Positions 24,317 through 32,214 of a DNA stretch of 37,893 bases are shown piece by piece. The position numbers were made by a program, and so were the translations under genes. How positions within the stretch are numbered: the first letter of the stretch is position 1; each line of letters begins with the position of its first letter. Under the pieces are notes generated by a model that was not told the DNA's origin, made no database searches, and saw only the letters and a program-made list of their open reading frames with translations. This stretch comes from CAYSJU01 sp964431495 (GTDB lineage Bacteria > Omnitrophota > Gorgyraeia > Tantalellales > Tantalellaceae), in NCBI GenBank assembly GCA_964431495.1, contig CAYSJU010000017.1:1-37893 (forward strand). The letters are read 5' to 3'.

Positions 24317-25363
24317 GTGCGGATAGCAAAATTTTTGACAGCCATGCTGATCTTAGTAAATCTGCAAGCCGTTCTTCTTCAGGCCGAGCCTGTCCGTGTC
24401 GGGACAACCTTCAGTCCCAGACAGTGTGAATATTTCGGGCAGGACTGGAAAGAGACCTATCTTGAAATACTTGATATGGGTTTTGAGATCATGCGGCTGG
24501 GCGCTTACTGGGACCAGATCGAAAAAGAGAAGGACGTGTATGACTTCACGGACCTGGACTGGCAGATAAAACAGGCGAAGAAAAAAAGGATCCCGATACT
24601 TCTTACGGTTGGGATGAAGGCGCCGCGCTGGCCCGAATTTTTCATTCCCAAGTGGGTTTTAAAAAAGGTCTCTTTTCGTCTTGGCGAGGATGTTTCCAGC
24701 AATGAATATCTGAGAGAGCGGACCCTGAAATTCATAAAGGAAGTCGTCGGTCACTATAAAAACGAGAGGATCATTCATTACTGGCAGGTCGAGAACGAGC
24801 CTTTGAACCGCTCGGGCCCCCATTACTGGTGGATAGACAGGGAATTCCTGAAGCAGGAAGTGGCTCTCGTGAGATCGCTTGACAGGAGAAACAGGCCGAT
24901 CGTGATCAACACGGCTACTTATCCGCATAAGCTCCTACGTTTTTTATATCGCGTTATTGAACCCAACGACCCGATACCCGAAGCCATTGAGCTTTGTGAT
25001 ATTCTGGCACTTAATGTTTATCCCGTTGTGGGGCAAAAGTTCAAATGGCTGGATCTGCGTTTCTGGACGACTCCCGACGAGCGTTTGAAATACCTGGCCG
25101 GGATAGTTAACATGGCAAAGGAACATAACAAAAAGGTCTGGGCCACTGAACTCCAGGCCGAACCATGGGAACCAGGCCACCTGGTCTATAAGGCAAAAGA
25201 AGAACCCACCACATGCTGGCCGGAACTGTTCCGGTCAGGCTTAAAGGAATTGCGGGCATTAGGTATTGACACTATCTTCTTATGGGGGAGCGAGTTCTGG
25301 CTTTTCCGAAAGACCCATTATGGGGATGACAGCTGGGTAGATACCGCCCTAGGTCTCATATAG
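24317..25363 (+). CDS. Secreted clan GH-A glycoside hydrolase
   Basis: The 348-residue protein has a signal peptide (about 1-23, ending LLQAEPVRV) and a TIM barrel with the clan A pattern: N160-E161 at the end of strand 4 (WQVENEPL, acid/base) and E278 at strand 7 (WATELQAEPW, nucleophile). It therefore retains configuration at beta-linked substrates. The family (GH5, GH39, GH42 or a related unassigned group) is not clear to me. The GTG start follows AAAAGGGGATAA at good spacing and lies 1 nt after the GT2 stop. Many polysaccharide synthase operons contain such a hydrolase for editing or release of the product; here that is inferred from order only. Confidence 0.82.
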   Translation: MRIAKFLTAMLILVNLQAVLLQAEPVRVGTTFSPRQCEYFGQDWKETYLEILDMGFEIMRLGAYWDQIEKEKDVYDFTDLDWQIKQAKKKRIPILLTVGMKAPRWPEFFIPKWVLKKVSFRLGEDVSSNEYLRERTLKFIKEVVGHYKNERIIHYWQVENEPLNRSGPHYWWIDREFLKQEVALVRSLDRRNRPIVINTATYPHKLLRFLYRVIEPNDPIPEAIELCDILALNVYPVVGQKFKWLDLRFWTTPDERLKYLAGIVNMAKEHNKKVWATELQAEPWEPGHLVYKAKEEPTTCWPELFRSGLKELRALGIDTIFLWGSEFWLFRKTHYGDDSWVDTALGLI

Positions 25364-25426
25364 CTATGGGACATATTTGATAAAATTTTTGGATCTTGAG
25401 AAGAAAAGGTAGACCCCGGAGGGAAT

Positions 25427-26743
25427 ATGCCAAAAGATAGAAAAGATCTGGTTGTTGGTATATTAAGGGAGACCAAGGAATGGGAGCGCCGCGCGCCGCT
25501 CACGCCCTCTGATGTGAAATGGCTGATAAAACGCGGCATTGTCGTGGAAGTGGAGAAAAGCTCCAACAGGGTCTTTTCCGATAAAGAATACAGAAAACAG
25601 GGGGCAAAGGTCCTGGACAAACTGCGGGAAGCCACGCTTTTGCTCGGCATAAAGGAGCCGCGGGCAGGCGATCTATCCGAGAAAAAAATATACTTGTTAT
25701 TTTCACATACAATCAAGGGCCAGTTTAAGAACATGCCCCTTCTCAAGGCGTGCCTCAGGAAAAAGATCACATTGATCGATTATGAAAAGATCATTGATAT
25801 TCACGGCAGACGGCTTGTATACTTCGGGGAATTTGCCGGGATCTGCGGCACGATCGACAGCCTGCATTATCTGGGGAAGAAACTGGAATGGAAGGGGATC
25901 AAAAACCCGTTTTCCTTGATCAAGCCTGCCTGCAAATATGATTCCCTTAAAGATATTAAAAAAGCCATGGAAAGGGTGGACCAGAAGATCCGGAGACTGG
26001 GTCTTGATGAGAAGCTTTCCCCGTTCATTATCGGTGTTACGGGTCACGGGAACGTCGCCAGAGGCGTTCAGGAAGTGCTCAAGTCGTTAAATCCTGCTGA
26101 GATACACCCCAGGGATATAATGCGGTTTGTCCATCATCAAAGGAAGATGCATCATAAACTGTATAAGATCGTTTTTCTCCGGGAGGAGAAATTGCGTTCA
26201 AAAAAGGGGAAGGGATTTTATTTTGAAGAATATCTGAAGAAGCCCAGGAAGTTCGAATCCAATATGGATAATTATCTTCCTTATCTGAACGTCCTTATCC
26301 ATACCAGTTACTGGGACTGGAGGTACCCGCGCATGGTGACCAGGAAGATGGTCAATGATCTGGCAGGGAAGAAGCCTTTTCGCCTGGAGTTTATCGGTGA
26401 TATATCCTGTGACGTCAATGGCTCCATTGAACTGACTTACAAGACGACAACTCCTGATAAACCGGTATTTACATATATCCCCGGGAAGAAGAAGTTCGTG
26501 GATGGATATAAAGCGAAAGGCATTACGGTTCTGGCCGTGGATAACCTTCCCGCTGAGCTGCCAAAAGACGCTTCTCAGAGATTCAGCGGTCTTATACGGG
26601 ACTATGTCTATCAGGTCGCGACTCATGGGGTAAGGGATATCACCCGGCACATGGCCATCCCGGCGGAGGTCCGCCGGGCTGTAATTACGCAGGACGGCAG
26701 GCTGTCCAGGCCCTTTGGCTATTTGAGGAAACATATTTCTTAG
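25427..26743 (+). CDS. Lysine-ketoglutarate reductase / alanine dehydrogenase-like protein
   Basis: The 438-residue protein resembles the lysine-ketoglutarate reductase half of animal and plant AASS and the AlaDH/PNT N-domain: GILRETKEWERRAPLTPSDV at the start, then FSHTIKGQ and YFGEFAGICGTIDSLHYLGK. A Rossmann site follows, GVTGHGNVARGVQEV (about 205). Later regions (HTSYWDWRYPRMVTRKM, FIGDISCDVNGSIELTYKTT) match the same family. It lacks the saccharopine dehydrogenase half, so it is monofunctional. The predicted chemistry is NAD(P)H-dependent reductive condensation of lysine with 2-oxoglutarate or the reverse. GGAGGG precedes the ATG. No other lysine-pathway gene is near, so the role is uncertain. 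Confidence 0.8.
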   Translation: MPKDRKDLVVGILRETKEWERRAPLTPSDVKWLIKRGIVVEVEKSSNRVFSDKEYRKQGAKVLDKLREATLLLGIKEPRAGDLSEKKIYLLFSHTIKGQFKNMPLLKACLRKKITLIDYEKIIDIHGRRLVYFGEFAGICGTIDSLHYLGKKLEWKGIKNPFSLIKPACKYDSLKDIKKAMERVDQKIRRLGLDEKLSPFIIGVTGHGNVARGVQEVLKSLNPAEIHPRDIMRFVHHQRKMHHKLYKIVFLREEKLRSKKGKGFYFEEYLKKPRKFESNMDNYLPYLNVLIHTSYWDWRYPRMVTRKMVNDLAGKKPFRLEFIGDISCDVNGSIELTYKTTTPDKPVFTYIPGKKKFVDGYKAKGITVLAVDNLPAELPKDASQRFSGLIRDYVYQVATHGVRDITRHMAIPAEVRRAVITQDGRLSRPFGYLRKHIS

Positions 26744-26760
26744 TAAGCTGGAAGCTGCTT

Positions 26761-27426
26761 ATGACTAAACTGAAGCGGATTTCGATCATTATTAATTTTT
26801 TCCTGCTGGGTATTTTGTTGCCAGCTCCTGGCTATGCGTTTGACAATGGAGATTTCCAGTACTGGGAGTCTCAGAGCATTGAGACCAAATTCGGCGAAAA
26901 GACGAAGTTCAAGATCAGCGAGGAATTCCGTTTTGGCGACAGGGCCAGCACCCTTTTTTATAACCATACAGAGGCAGGTATAAGTTACACCTTCAACGAG
27001 GTATTTGGGATCGCCCTGAACTACAGGCAGATATTTCACAAGAACAGGAGGGATGTGGATGCGGAGTATATGCCGAATATGCACGTAAATGTTAAGTTGG
27101 AATTTTACGGACTTATATTTAAAGACAGGAACAGGTTCGAGTACAGGATAAAGGAAGTCTCTCCCGCTTCATGGAGATATCGTAATAGAATAACAATGGA
27201 ACTGCCGTTAAAATGGACGCCCTTGAACATCCAGCCCTACTCGGCTGATGAAATATTCTATGACTTTGGTAAAGAAAGGATGAATCAGAACAGGGCATAT
27301 GTCGGGCTGAAAATGGATTTTCTTGAGAATCTTAAAGGGAAGATATTTTATATGCACCAGTCCAGCCTGGGCAAGAAATGGAAAGAGTCCAATATTTTCG
27401 GGACAAGCGTAAACGTAATGTTTTGA
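26761..27426 (+). CDS. Outer-membrane beta-barrel protein, DUF2490-like
   Basis: The 221-residue protein starts with a signal peptide (about 1-26, ISIIINFFLLGILLPAPGYA) followed by alternating hydrophobic/polar strands with aromatic girdles, such as FKISEEFRFGD, GISYTFNEVFGIALNYRQIF and RNRFEYRIKE. This matches the DUF2490 barrel family, whose members are small outer-membrane proteins of unknown role. It ends with a strand finishing in Phe (SVNVMF), the typical BAM recognition end. This implies a diderm cell envelope. The next lipoprotein gene starts 14 nt later. Confidence 0.82.
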   Translation: MTKLKRISIIINFFLLGILLPAPGYAFDNGDFQYWESQSIETKFGEKTKFKISEEFRFGDRASTLFYNHTEAGISYTFNEVFGIALNYRQIFHKNRRDVDAEYMPNMHVNVKLEFYGLIFKDRNRFEYRIKEVSPASWRYRNRITMELPLKWTPLNIQPYSADEIFYDFGKERMNQNRAYVGLKMDFLENLKGKIFYMHQSSLGKKWKESNIFGTSVNVMF

Positions 27427-27440
27427 AGGAGGGTAAAAAC

Positions 27441-27968
27441 ATGTCGAAAAAATGGATGGTTATAGCAGTCCTGTGCGCGGGAGTTTTCAGTATAGCCGGT
27501 TGTGTTCAAGAACTATTAATAGATGGCGCGGAGTTACGCGATTTTCCGATAGACAGCATGCAGGGGATCATAACGAGAACAGGTGTTATGATAGATGAAA
27601 AGATTTCAAGTGACGGGAGGGGCTCTCTAAGGATCACCGCTACAGGGCCCGCTGTGGTCAGACTGTTCGAAGTAAGGAATATCGATGTTGAGAACGCGCG
27701 CCTGGTCTATCAGGCCAAGCTCCGGACCAAGGATGTAAAGGGTAGCGTTTACCTGGAAATGTGGTGCCATCTTCCCGGAAAAGGAGAGTTCTTTTCCCGC
27801 GGTCTTCAATCTCCTCTTACAGGAACTACGGACTGGACCCAGGAGGAGATACCGTTTTTCCTGAAAAAGGGGGAGACTCCCGACTATGTGAAGCTCAATC
27901 TGGTAGTCGATGGTACGGGGACGATATGGATCGATGATATCCATCTATTGAAAAAATTCCTTAAATAG
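27441..27968 (+). CDS. Lipoprotein with a carbohydrate-binding-like beta-sandwich
   Basis: The 175-residue protein has a lipoprotein signal with lipobox IAGC (cysteine about residue 21). GGAGGG lies 6 nt ahead of the ATG, which supports this start rather than the longer frame from 27378 inside the previous gene. The mature part (about 40-170) has a CBM-like pattern: GRGSLRITATGPAVVRLFEV, ARLVYQAKLRTKDVKGSVYLEM, FFLKKGETPDYVKLNLVVDG, and ends TIWIDDIHLLKK, the standard last strand of CBM4/22/domain-of-unknown-function jelly rolls. It is probably tethered in the periplasm or on the surface and may bind glycans; this is inferred from fold likeness only. Confidence 0.78.
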   Translation: MSKKWMVIAVLCAGVFSIAGCVQELLIDGAELRDFPIDSMQGIITRTGVMIDEKISSDGRGSLRITATGPAVVRLFEVRNIDVENARLVYQAKLRTKDVKGSVYLEMWCHLPGKGEFFSRGLQSPLTGTTDWTQEEIPFFLKKGETPDYVKLNLVVDGTGTIWIDDIHLLKKFLK

Positions 27969-27981
27969 ACAGAGTGCCCTT

Positions 27982-28002
27982 TTTTGCCGTAGGGAGGCAA
28001 AA
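27982..28002. repeat. Small hairpin before the remnant region
   Basis: TTTTGCC (27982-27988) and GGCAAAA (27996-28002) pair over 7 bp around GTAGGGA. The loop contains the ribosome-binding-site-like AGGGAGG for the tiny ORF at 28002, so the structure could hide it. Confidence 0.4.
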
Positions 28003-28094
28003 TGAGAATGAATAAAAAAAATATTACCATACTTGCTGCAGGAGACAAGGTCGATCACGACTCATTTATTGACAAAATACCGTATTTTCTATAA
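28002..28094 (+). CDS. Tiny 30-codon ORF, possibly a gene fragment
   Basis: ATG at 28002 follows AGGGAGG by 4 nt and opens a 30-codon frame that starts MRMNKKNITILAAGDKVD and stops with TAA at 28092. It has hydrophobic and charged residues in a protein-like mix (ITILAAGDKV resembles the first strand of a nucleotide-binding fold) but is too short to assign. It lies in a stretch crowded with gene wrecks, so an N-terminal remnant is more likely than a functional small protein. Confidence 0.3.
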   Translation: MRMNKKNITILAAGDKVDHDSFIDKIPYFL

Positions 28095-28095
28095 T
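28069..28095 (+). promoter_or_regulatory. Consensus hexamers with short spacing upstream of the RAYT remnant
   Basis: A perfect TTGACA (28069-28074) and a perfect TATAAT (28090-28095) are separated by only 15 nt. The ATG of the transposase remnant follows at 28104. The spacing is suboptimal, so activity is uncertain. Confidence 0.4.
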
Positions 28096-28103
28096 ATAAA
28101 TAC

Positions 28104-28199
28104 ATGCCAAGAATCGGGAGAATAGTAGGAGTAGACCTGCCTCATCACATAACCCAGCGAGGTAATTATCGTCAAAATATTTTCAAAGATGGACATAAA
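28104..28199 (+). pseudogene. N-terminal remnant of a REP-associated tyrosine transposase (RAYT, IS200-like)
   Basis: The frame begins MPRIGRIVGVDLPHHITQRG and continues NYRQNIFKDG, the conserved first 30 residues of the Y1 transposase/RAYT family. It then runs straight into an AGGGACAG-type palindrome (28197-28220) and reads on nonsensically to a stop at 28245-28247. The HUH histidines and catalytic tyrosine of the full enzyme (normally over 150 residues) are absent, so it cannot act. RAYTs mobilise or maintain REP palindromes, which fits the dispersed palindromes of this window. Confidence 0.85.
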
Positions 28200-28220
28200 A
28201 TAGGTGTCTGTCCCTATTTT
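28197..28220. repeat. AGGGACAG-family palindrome fused to the RAYT remnant
   Basis: AAAATAG and CTATTTT flank GTGTCTGTCC. It is the same short form as at 2803 and 32066. It begins exactly where transposase homology ends, consistent with recombination at the repeat. Confidence 0.75.
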
Positions 28221-28243
28221 CCGTGTCAGTACCGACAGGTGAC

Positions 28244-28762
28244 ATGAAAAAAATATTATTATTGATTATCTTATCAGCACTAATAGTTCCCTTTGGCCAT
28301 TGTCAGGAGTCAAAACAACCTTTACAACTTGTCATTAAATCGGATAAGGAAGTGTGTGTCGGAGCGGAAGCAATTAAGATAGAAGTGAGCATGAAGAATA
28401 TTAGCAATGAAGAAGTCATAGTCTGGCATGCAGGCTTTTGGGCGAACCATAAAATTGTGTTACTTGATAAGAATAAGAAAACCGCTCCGCTGACAGATTT
28501 TGGAAAAAGATGTAGAGGTGCTTTTAATCAGATGGCAAGAGATAAAAATGCAAGGCGGCCGCTCGCCCCTGGGCAAGAAGACAAATATGAATTTGAATTA
28601 AATAAACTATATTTACTGGATTCTCCAGGCATCTACTATCTTACGGTAACCTATGAGGAGAGCCAGCCGGATGGTTGGATCGGCAGTATCACTTCCGACA
28701 CTATCGCATTAGAAGTAAAAGAGGAAAGGAGAAGTATTTCCGGAGTATCAGCAGGGGCTTAA
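28244..28762 (+). CDS. Secreted small beta-rich protein of unknown function
   Basis: The 172-residue reading from ATG 28244 starts with a signal peptide (MKKILLLIILSALIVPFGHC), with a Cys at residue 20 that could be a lipidation site although the -1 residue is His. The mature part looks like an Ig-like beta-sandwich: LQLVIKSDKEVCVGAEAIKI, EVSMKNISNEEVIVW, then PGQEDKYEFELNKLYLLDSPG and YYLTVTYEES. This resembles bacterial Ig-like or BsuPI-type inhibitor domains, but I cannot name it. The last dozen residues (from about 28725) are read out of frame from a trmO remnant, so the native C-terminus has been replaced. No strong ribosome-binding site is visible. Confidence 0.65.
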   Translation: MKKILLLIILSALIVPFGHCQESKQPLQLVIKSDKEVCVGAEAIKIEVSMKNISNEEVIVWHAGFWANHKIVLLDKNKKTAPLTDFGKRCRGAFNQMARDKNARRPLAPGQEDKYEFELNKLYLLDSPGIYYLTVTYEESQPDGWIGSITSDTIALEVKEERRSISGVSAGA

Positions 28763-28922
28763 GGATATCGAGAGGTTGACATATTGGATAGTACACCATT
28801 GTTGGATATTAAACCCTATGTTCCGCATTTTGATTCGAGAGAAAATGTGAAAAATGGCTGGCTTGACAAGCATTTCAAAAAAGAGGGGAAATACCAAAAT
28901 GAACAAAGTTGGAACAGAAAAT
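28719..28922 (+). pseudogene. Internally deleted trmO/tsaA (tRNA m6t6A methyltransferase) remnant
   Basis: Frame A (about 28719-28778) reads KGEVFPEYQQGLKDIERL, the central TsaA signature (EVFPEY..GLKDIEGF). Frame B (about 28769-28922) reads VDILDSTPLLDIKPYVPHFD, the C-terminal signature, then SRENVKNGWLDKHF to TGA at 28920-28922. The residues that should lie between them, including the HFH-type active-site region, are missing, and the frame changes at the joint near 28770-28778, where GAG occurs at both edges. The 5' half of the gene is absent. The stop codon of the upstream secreted-protein gene lies inside this remnant. Confidence 0.8.
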
Positions 28923-28936
28923 GAAAGAAGTTTTTT

Positions 28937-29665
28937 ATGAAAACAACAGATTATAAAGACAGAAAGGTAGTCGAGAAGTATTTCAGAAAAACCCTTGCAG
29001 GGGTTTTCATTAATTACCCGGCAATCTTAAAACTCCTCCGCGGCATCAGAGGAAAGACTGTTTTGGATCTTGGTTGCGGAGCGGGCTGGCTAGCCAGAAG
29101 AATATGCAAGAAAGGGTTCTCTGTTTATGCCATAGATAGTTCCCCAAAATGGATCAGTATCTGTAAAAGCCAAAATAAAAGATTTAAAAATATTAAGTTC
29201 ATTACCGCCGATGCCGATAATTTGAGTATTTTCAAAAGTAAAAAATTTGATATTGTTATTGCCAATATGGTTTTTTTATCCGTGTCTTCCAGGCGGAAAT
29301 TAGAAAAAATTTTCAGTGAAATCAGCCGTGTCATTAAAAAAGGCGGATCTTTGATTTTCAGCGCTTGCCACCCTGTTACAAACATGATCGGCACGACCAG
29401 CACAAAGGTAAGTGGCGCGGTACGCGGTTTTTCCTACTTTGACGAAGGCGTAAAATATAAGGGCACATATTTACTTTCCGACTATTCCCGCATAGAGTTT
29501 ATTGATTCGCATTGGAGCCTGGAGTTTTATGCCGAGTTATTAAACAAGAATGGCATGGTGATCGAAAAGATATTGGAACCCAAGCCCGCCAGGATGGATC
29601 CTCAAAAGAGATTTAAGGGATATAAGATCCCCGAATATATAATTTTTAAATGCAGAAAAATTTAG
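28937..29665 (+). CDS. Class I SAM-dependent methyltransferase
   Basis: The 242-residue protein has motif I VLDLGCGAGWLARRI (about 42-56), the acidic end of strand 2 (AIDSS), TADADNL (motif II) and FDIVIANMVF (motif post-II), then a long C-terminal half with SACHPVTNM and a YxGTYxL segment. The domain order matches UbiE/BioC-like small-molecule methyltransferases. Codons are more AT-rich than in the first 28 kb. It follows trmO debris without an obvious ribosome-binding site (AGAAGTTTTTT). The substrate is unknown. Confidence 0.82.
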   Translation: MKTTDYKDRKVVEKYFRKTLAGVFINYPAILKLLRGIRGKTVLDLGCGAGWLARRICKKGFSVYAIDSSPKWISICKSQNKRFKNIKFITADADNLSIFKSKKFDIVIANMVFLSVSSRRKLEKIFSEISRVIKKGGSLIFSACHPVTNMIGTTSTKVSGAVRGFSYFDEGVKYKGTYLLSDYSRIEFIDSHWSLEFYAELLNKNGMVIEKILEPKPARMDPQKRFKGYKIPEYIIFKCRKI

Positions 29666-29684
29666 AACCGGAGTAAAAAGCTAT

Positions 29685-30413
29685 ATGAATATGAATGAGC
29701 CTACAGGTAAAAAAATTCTGGCATTGGTCCGTAAAGGAGACTATGCCCACGCGGGAGAGGAAGAGGCTATTGACCTTGCTTTCGCGGGTACCACGAAAGA
29801 TCCGAAAAGGATAATTCTTGATGTTGGGTGTGGGCGCGGTGGGACGGCGCATTACGTGCAATCCAAAGGATGGGGCAGGGTCCTGGGGGTCGATATCGAT
29901 GCCGATTCGATCGCGCACGCCAAAGGCGCTTATCCGGGAGTAGAATTCATGGCTGCTGACGTGATGTCATTGTCGGAGAAGTTATCGAAAAAATTTGATA
30001 TTGTTTATCTTTTCAATGTTCTGTATGTGATTTTAGACCACCCGAGGTTACTGGCACGGTTACGAAGCTTAAGCCGCGAGGGCGGACAGTTAATCATTTT
30101 TGATTATTTAATTAAATCTCAAAACAAAGGGGTCCTTCCGTTCAAAAATTGGAACCCGCTGGACATTTCGATTGCCCGGAGCCTTTTTTCAGCTTCGGGG
30201 TGGCAAATCAATAATGTTATGGATGTAAGCCGTTTTTATGAAAAATGGTACAGGGCTCTGGTGTCGCGGATTGAAGAAAACGCTGACAGAATAACCGAGC
30301 TTGCCGGCGAAGAGTGGTTTAATTTCGCAAAAACTTCCTATCATAATATACTCGAGTCTATTGAGAAAGGTATTCCGGGGGGAGCTATTGTCTACGCTAC
30401 AGTTCCTATTTAA
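29685..30413 (+). CDS. Class I SAM-dependent methyltransferase beside TrpB2
   Basis: The 242-residue protein begins MNMNEPTGKKILALVRKGDY, and has motif I ILDVGCGRGGTAHYV (about 44-58), VDIDADSI at strand 2, AADVMSL and FDIVYLFNVLYVI. The C-terminal part has WNPLDISIARSLFSASGW and a helical cap with YEKWYRALVSRIEENADRIT, a layout like Erg6/sterol or arsenite-type methyltransferases. It lies 19 nt after another methyltransferase and 15 nt before TrpB2, so the three are probably one operon. The substrate is unknown. Confidence 0.82.
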   Translation: MNMNEPTGKKILALVRKGDYAHAGEEEAIDLAFAGTTKDPKRIILDVGCGRGGTAHYVQSKGWGRVLGVDIDADSIAHAKGAYPGVEFMAADVMSLSEKLSKKFDIVYLFNVLYVILDHPRLLARLRSLSREGGQLIIFDYLIKSQNKGVLPFKNWNPLDISIARSLFSASGWQINNVMDVSRFYEKWYRALVSRIEENADRITELAGEEWFNFAKTSYHNILESIEKGIPGGAIVYATVPI

Positions 30414-30428
30414 AACAGGAGGTAAAGA

Positions 30429-31811
30429 ATGAATGAGAAAAAAATTTTTCTTAACGAAAAAGATATCCCGAAAAAGTGGTACAATTTAGCGGCGGATTTA
30501 CCTGGCGCCATAAATCCCCCGATTACCCCTGACGGGAAGCCCATTACACCGGACATGCTGGCCGCTGTTTTTCCCATGAATTTAATAGAGCAGGAGGTAA
30601 GCCGTGAACGTTGGATCGATATTCCCGAGGAAATATTGGAAATCCTATACCGTTGGAGGCCGAGTCCTTTGCGGAGGGCCTTATATCTGGAGAAGTACCT
30701 AAAAACCCCGGCGCGTATTTATTATAAAGACGAGAGTGTGAGCCCTCCCGGCAGCCATAAACCGAATACGGCCGTGGCCCAGGCGTGGTACAACAAAAAA
30801 TTCGGGATCAAGAAGCTAACGACCGAAACAGGGGCGGGGCAGTGGGGGAGTGCTTTGGCCTTTGCTTGCAATTTGATAGGGTTGGAATGCAAGGTTTATA
30901 TGGTAAGGATCAGTTTTGATCAAAAACCGTACCGCAAGACCATGATGAGAATTTGGAACGCAAACTGCGTATCGAGTCCAAGCCGGGAAACAAAGATAGG
31001 GAGAGACATCCTTGAAAAAATGCCGGACACACCAGGCAGTCTTGGCATAGCAATTTCCGAGGCGGTAGAGGAAGCCGTGCGCGACACATCGGGGAAGACG
31101 CGTTATTCGCTGGGGAGTGTTTTAAACCATGTTATGCTGCACCAGACTATAATAGGGCTGGAGGCCAAAAAGCAGCTGGAAATCGCCGGTGAAAAGATAC
31201 CGGATGTTATTATAGGCTGCGCTGGAGGAGGGAGCAATTTTGCCGGGTTATCTTTTCCTTTTGTCTGCGATAAAATAAACGGAGCAAAAATAGAAATTAT
31301 ACCGACTGAGCCTACCGCATGTCCCACCATGACAAAAGGGGTCTTTGCTTACGATTTCGGAGACGTAGCCTGCCAGACACCCCTCCTTGCAATGCATACC
31401 TTAGGACACGCTTTTATTCCGCCTCCTATTCATGCAGGCGGTCTTCGGTATCACGGCATGGCACCGCTGGTGTGCCATGCTATTGTCGAAGGACTTTTTA
31501 CTCCGCGTTCGTATGACCAGGTAAGATCTTATAATTCGGCCATGACCTGGGCCAGAACAGAAGGTATGATATGTGCTCCGGAAACAAGTCACGCGATAGC
31601 CTGTGTTATTGAAGAAGCCCAAAAGGCGGAAAAAGAAGGCAAGGAAAAGGTCATACTTTTTAACTACAGTGGACACGGCCTTATGGATCTTTCCGGATAT
31701 GAAAAATTTATGGCCGGAGAGCTTTCGGAATTTTATCTACCCGATGAAAAACTGAAAGAGTCGTTAGATGTAATAGAAGGTCTGCCAATGCCTAAAGGAG
31801 CGATTCGGTGA
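30429..31811 (+). CDS. TrpB2-type tryptophan synthase beta-like PLP enzyme
   Basis: The 460-residue fold type II PLP enzyme matches the TrpB2 group, which joins indole and serine or a related substrate without a close TrpA partner. It has WRPSPLRRALYLEKYL, the Schiff-base lysine K111 in PPGSHKPNTAVAQAW, TGAGQWGSALAFAC, the phosphate loop CAGGGSNFAGL, and ETSHAIACVIEEA near the C-terminus. The N-terminal extension of about 60 residues and the total length are typical of TrpB2 and longer than TrpB1 (about 400). AGGAGG precedes the ATG. No trpA or other trp gene is nearby; two methyltransferases lie directly upstream. Confidence 0.9.
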   Translation: MNEKKIFLNEKDIPKKWYNLAADLPGAINPPITPDGKPITPDMLAAVFPMNLIEQEVSRERWIDIPEEILEILYRWRPSPLRRALYLEKYLKTPARIYYKDESVSPPGSHKPNTAVAQAWYNKKFGIKKLTTETGAGQWGSALAFACNLIGLECKVYMVRISFDQKPYRKTMMRIWNANCVSSPSRETKIGRDILEKMPDTPGSLGIAISEAVEEAVRDTSGKTRYSLGSVLNHVMLHQTIIGLEAKKQLEIAGEKIPDVIIGCAGGGSNFAGLSFPFVCDKINGAKIEIIPTEPTACPTMTKGVFAYDFGDVACQTPLLAMHTLGHAFIPPPIHAGGLRYHGMAPLVCHAIVEGLFTPRSYDQVRSYNSAMTWARTEGMICAPETSHAIACVIEEAQKAEKEGKEKVILFNYSGHGLMDLSGYEKFMAGELSEFYLPDEKLKESLDVIEGLPMPKGAIR

Positions 31812-32065
31812 CGGGTCGTGCATTCAGGGACGGTTCTCGCCCTGAATTTACACCTGTCTAAGCTGCGAATTTAAATCTGTTCCTGCGGGTTTTTCTGTAC
31901 TATAAGGCCGTATTATGCAAGAAGAACCGTCTCTGGCTGCGGATTTTCGGATGTCATTTGAGTTCCATTCGACTTGTTCAGCGTTTACGCATATTATTCG
32001 TTCAGGGTCCCTTGGGATGCGCCAAAAATTTCTGATAAATGGAAAAGTGTAGGAGTGCGAAAGAG

Positions 32066-32088
32066 AAAAATAGGTGTCTGTCCCTATT
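32066..32088. repeat. AGGGACAG-family palindromic repeat, truncated copy
   Basis: AAAAATAGGTGTCTGTCCCTATT matches the copies at 2803 and 28197 across its first 18-20 positions, but the right A/T run is shortened. It adjoins a coding remnant, as does the 28197 copy. Confidence 0.65.
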
Positions 32089-32091
32089 AAA

Positions 32092-32214
32092 TACAGGGGT
32101 TACCCCCTGGAAGGATGCTACAAACAGTGTGAACACTCTAATTCATACTGGCACAACGACTGGGGGAAGGCCAAGACGATATTGAGGATTCTTAAGGCTG
32201 TAAATGGAGATTGA
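32092..32214 (+). pseudogene. Unidentified 3' gene tail
   Basis: An open frame with no start reads YRGYPLEGCYKQCEHSNSYW and then HNDWGKAKTILRILKAVNGD to TGA at 32212-32214. The composition (Trp, Tyr, Cys, a terminal amphipathic helix) is protein-like, so it is probably the end of a gene cut by the palindrome at its 5' edge. I do not recognise the family. It could also be a chance open frame. Confidence 0.4.
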
